64,000 bases of DNA. Origin: CAZJHX01 sp964545715. Its GTDB lineage: Bacteria; Myxococcota_A; UBA9042; GCA-2863065. Each line of letters begins with the position of its first letter. Position 1 is the first letter of the stretch. Positions 62,239 to 64,000 of the stretch are shown here, piece by piece. Position numbers and translations under genes: made by a program. Under the pieces are notes generated by a model. It did not search any database. It was not told the DNA's origin and was given only the letters and a program-made list of their open reading frames with translations. The stretch covers positions 69,126 to 133,125 of the forward strand of contig CAZJHX010000007.1 of assembly GCA_964545715.1 (NCBI GenBank). The letters are read 5' to 3'.

Positions 62239-64000
62239 ATGAACACACGACACGCCACCGTTGCCTTTGTTTGTGCCGGCGTCCTCGCAGCACTTGCGGG
62301 TTGTGAAGCCGGACAGGGCAACCAATTAGCCCACCGTGCAGGCAACTCGCCGGACGCAATGTCACAGCCGGGGTCGCGGGACCAATCCCCCGCAATCGCC
62401 CGGACGCCTGAGGACCAGCCGGCCGAATCGGCCACCTCGGAGCGTGTCGAGCGGACCGAAGTGACGGGCGACGAGACCGTGCGGCCCGACCGTCAGGACT
62501 CCGAGCAGGCAGAGGGCCGCTCGCGGCGCGGAGACGACGAGCCCGCGGATCGGCCGGACGAGCCGGCGCAGACCGATGATCCGCCCGCAGATGATCCCGA
62601 GCCGACGGACACCGGTGACGACGCCGACCCAATGGACCAGGAGCCGATCTTGGACACGGACGAGGACGGCGTGCCCGACGTGGACGATCTGTGCCCCGAG
62701 GTGTTCGACCCCGCGCAGAACGACCTGGACGGCGACGGCCTGGGCGACGCGTGTGATTTGGACGTGGATGGCGACGGCAGCCCGTGCGATCCCGACGACG
62801 TGTGCGAGGACTGCGCGCCGCTGGACCCGGCGATTCACCCGGACGCGGAAGAGATCTGCGACGGCGTGGACAACGACTGCCAGGACGGAATCGACAACGG
62901 CTTTGACGATTTGGACGGGGACGGCATCAAGGACTGCATCGACGACGACATCGATGGTGACGGCGACCCCAACGCGCTGGACTGCGCTCCGACGAACGGG
63001 GCGATCTCCACGTCCGCGCTGGAGGTGTGTGACGCCGTCGACAACAACTGCGACTCGCAGGTGGACGAGGTCTTTGACGGCCAGGGCAAAAGCTGTGACG
63101 GCGACGACCCCGACAGCTGCTCCGACGGTGAGTTGGTGTGCGTGAACGGCGAGGTCCTTTGCAACGATCCGGGGTCCTTCAACCTGGAGATCTGCAACGG
63201 GCTGGACGACGACTGCGACGGCGAGACCGACGAAGGGCTGACCAGCGGCGTGATCCCGTGCGACGGCGACGATACCGATCTGTGCAAGGGCGGGACGCTG
63301 TCCTGCGTCGACGGCGTGACCGCGTGCAGCGATGACGCGGAGAGCGCCGTGGAGGTGTGCAACGGCGTGGACGACGACTGCGACGGCTCGATCGACGACG
63401 TGTTTCCCGAGCTTGGGAGCGCGTGCGACGGCGCGGATGCGGACGCCTGTGATGACGGCGTGACGGTGTGCACCGACGGGGCGTTGGCGTGCCTGGAGGA
63501 TCCCATCGACGACGTCGAGGTGTGCAACGGGCTGGACGACGACTGCGACGGCGTCGTGGATGAAGGCGTGACCAACGTGTGTGGCGAGTGCGGTCCCGAT
63601 CCCATCGAGGTGTGCGACGGCGCGGACAACGACTGCGACGGCGAGATCGACGAGGACGTGCTGAACGCGTGCGGGCTGTGTGGTCCGGAGCCGATCGAGG
63701 TGTGCAACGGCATCGACGACGACTGCGATGGCGAGATCGACGAGGGGCTGCTCAACGCGTGCGGTGAGTGCGGTCCGGAGCTGGTCGAGGTGTGCAACAG
63801 CATCGACGACGACTGCGACGGGCAGGTGGACGAGGGTGTGGCCAACTCCTGTGGTCTGTGTGCGCCTGAGCCGGTCGAGGTGTGCAACGGCGTGGACGAC
63901 AACTGCGACGGCCAGGTCGACGAGGGCGTGAAAAACGCGTGCGGCAGCTGCGGCGACGAGCCGACGTCGGAGAGCGACTCCCCCGACAACGACTGCGACG
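62239..64000 (+). CDS. Thrombospondin type 3/MopE-like repeat lipoprotein, truncated by the window
   Basis: Open to the right edge, at least 587 residues. GGGAGAG precedes the ATG. Lipoprotein signal (LAALAGCEAG), a hydrophilic Asp/Glu/Pro stalk, then thrombospondin type 3 calcium-binding units (DTDEDGVPDVDDLC, DLDGDGLGDACDLDVDGDG). From residue ~210 on there are at least nine MopE-type units of the form EVCNGVDDDCDGxxDEG, each rich in cysteine and aspartate. The units likely bind calcium, and in relatives copper, on the outer surface. The unit spacing shortens towards the edge, so the array is still running when the window stops. Confidence 0.9.
   Translation, partial: MNTRHATVAFVCAGVLAALAGCEAGQGNQLAHRAGNSPDAMSQPGSRDQSPAIARTPEDQPAESATSERVERTEVTGDETVRPDRQDSEQAEGRSRRGDDEPADRPDEPAQTDDPPADDPEPTDTGDDADPMDQEPILDTDEDGVPDVDDLCPEVFDPAQNDLDGDGLGDACDLDVDGDGSPCDPDDVCEDCAPLDPAIHPDAEEICDGVDNDCQDGIDNGFDDLDGDGIKDCIDDDIDGDGDPNALDCAPTNGAISTSALEVCDAVDNNCDSQVDEVFDGQGKSCDGDDPDSCSDGELVCVNGEVLCNDPGSFNLEICNGLDDDCDGETDEGLTSGVIPCDGDDTDLCKGGTLSCVDGVTACSDDAESAVEVCNGVDDDCDGSIDDVFPELGSACDGADADACDDGVTVCTDGALACLEDPIDDVEVCNGLDDDCDGVVDEGVTNVCGECGPDPIEVCDGADNDCDGEIDEDVLNACGLCGPEPIEVCNGIDDDCDGEIDEGLLNACGECGPELVEVCNSIDDDCDGQVDEGVANSCGLCAPEPVEVCNGVDDNCDGQVDEGVKNACGSCGDEPTSESDSPDNDCD

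Noticed and set aside
62835..63989. Long reverse-strand frame rich in Ser/Pro/His (384 residues)
   Set aside because: It is the complement of the repetitive MopE-like gene, whose forward frame has a signal peptide and family motifs.

Overview
This window is GC-rich, densely coded DNA that looks like a Myxococcota or related deltaproteobacterial lineage. The evidence is three Hanks-type kinase-fold proteins, FHA-domain proteins, a MYXO-CTERM-like anchored pair resembling Myxococcus MXAN_2561/MXAN_2562, many lipoproteins with Thr/Gly/Asp-rich stalks, a multihaem cytochrome, and a thrombospondin type 3/MopE-like lipoprotein running off the right edge. I saw no tRNA, rRNA, CRISPR array or complete insertion sequence.

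Region 1 (1-12.9 kb): a five-haem cytochrome split by a frameshift, an alpha/beta hydrolase, a protein with two Sm-like segments (the second Hfq-like), a pseudokinase with a TPR tail, a CAP-domain lipoprotein, a ferritin-like lipoprotein coupled to a Ser/Thr kinase whose periplasmic sensor carries a c-haem motif, then ribF, aroE and pabB. Region 2 (12.9-28.1 kb): an orphan ParA with envelope lipoproteins, the peptidoglycan enzymes DacB and a YcbB-type L,D-transpeptidase, an ArsA-like ATPase with truA, the MXAN_2561/2562-like pair, a USG-1-like protein, an MlaE-MlaF-MlaD lipid transporter whose MlaD ends in a beta-rich domain, and a ThiE/TenI-like protein.

Region 3 (28.1-41.9 kb): an FHA protein fused to a degenerate CpaF ATPase, and a double-FHA membrane protein flanked by two copies of a ~168 bp palindromic element. 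These are followed by an M43-type metalloprotease, a secreted glycoside hydrolase with a good sigma-54 promoter, a propeller lipoprotein, a very large kinase-AAA-TPR regulator, and an Xre/ImmA pair with an AT-rich promoter and palindrome. Region 4 (41.9-48.8 kb): an M15-like peptidase, a MoaD-MoaE fusion, and a compact trpEGDCF operon with a coupled HEAT-repeat protein.

Region 5 (48.8-58.4 kb): preA plus a class III aminotransferase, and carbamate kinase, ygeW and ygeY. Together these suggest catabolism of a pyrimidine- or purine-derived ureide with ATP recovery from carbamoyl phosphate. The two blocks are separated by a reverse-strand pair (HAD phosphatase plus a SIR2 protein with a pseudo-receiver tail), an ApbE remnant and a MepA-like endopeptidase. 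A Tudor-knot remnant follows ygeY. Region 6 (58.4-64 kb) holds surface lipoproteins (VWA, MopE-like) and unknowns.

The most original leads are the palindromic element with apparent compensatory changes, the SIR2/pseudo-receiver protein, the haem-sensing kinase next to a ferritin-like lipoprotein, the tandem Sm-like protein and the FHA/pseudo-CpaF pair. All homology statements come from reading motifs by eye; no database search was run.
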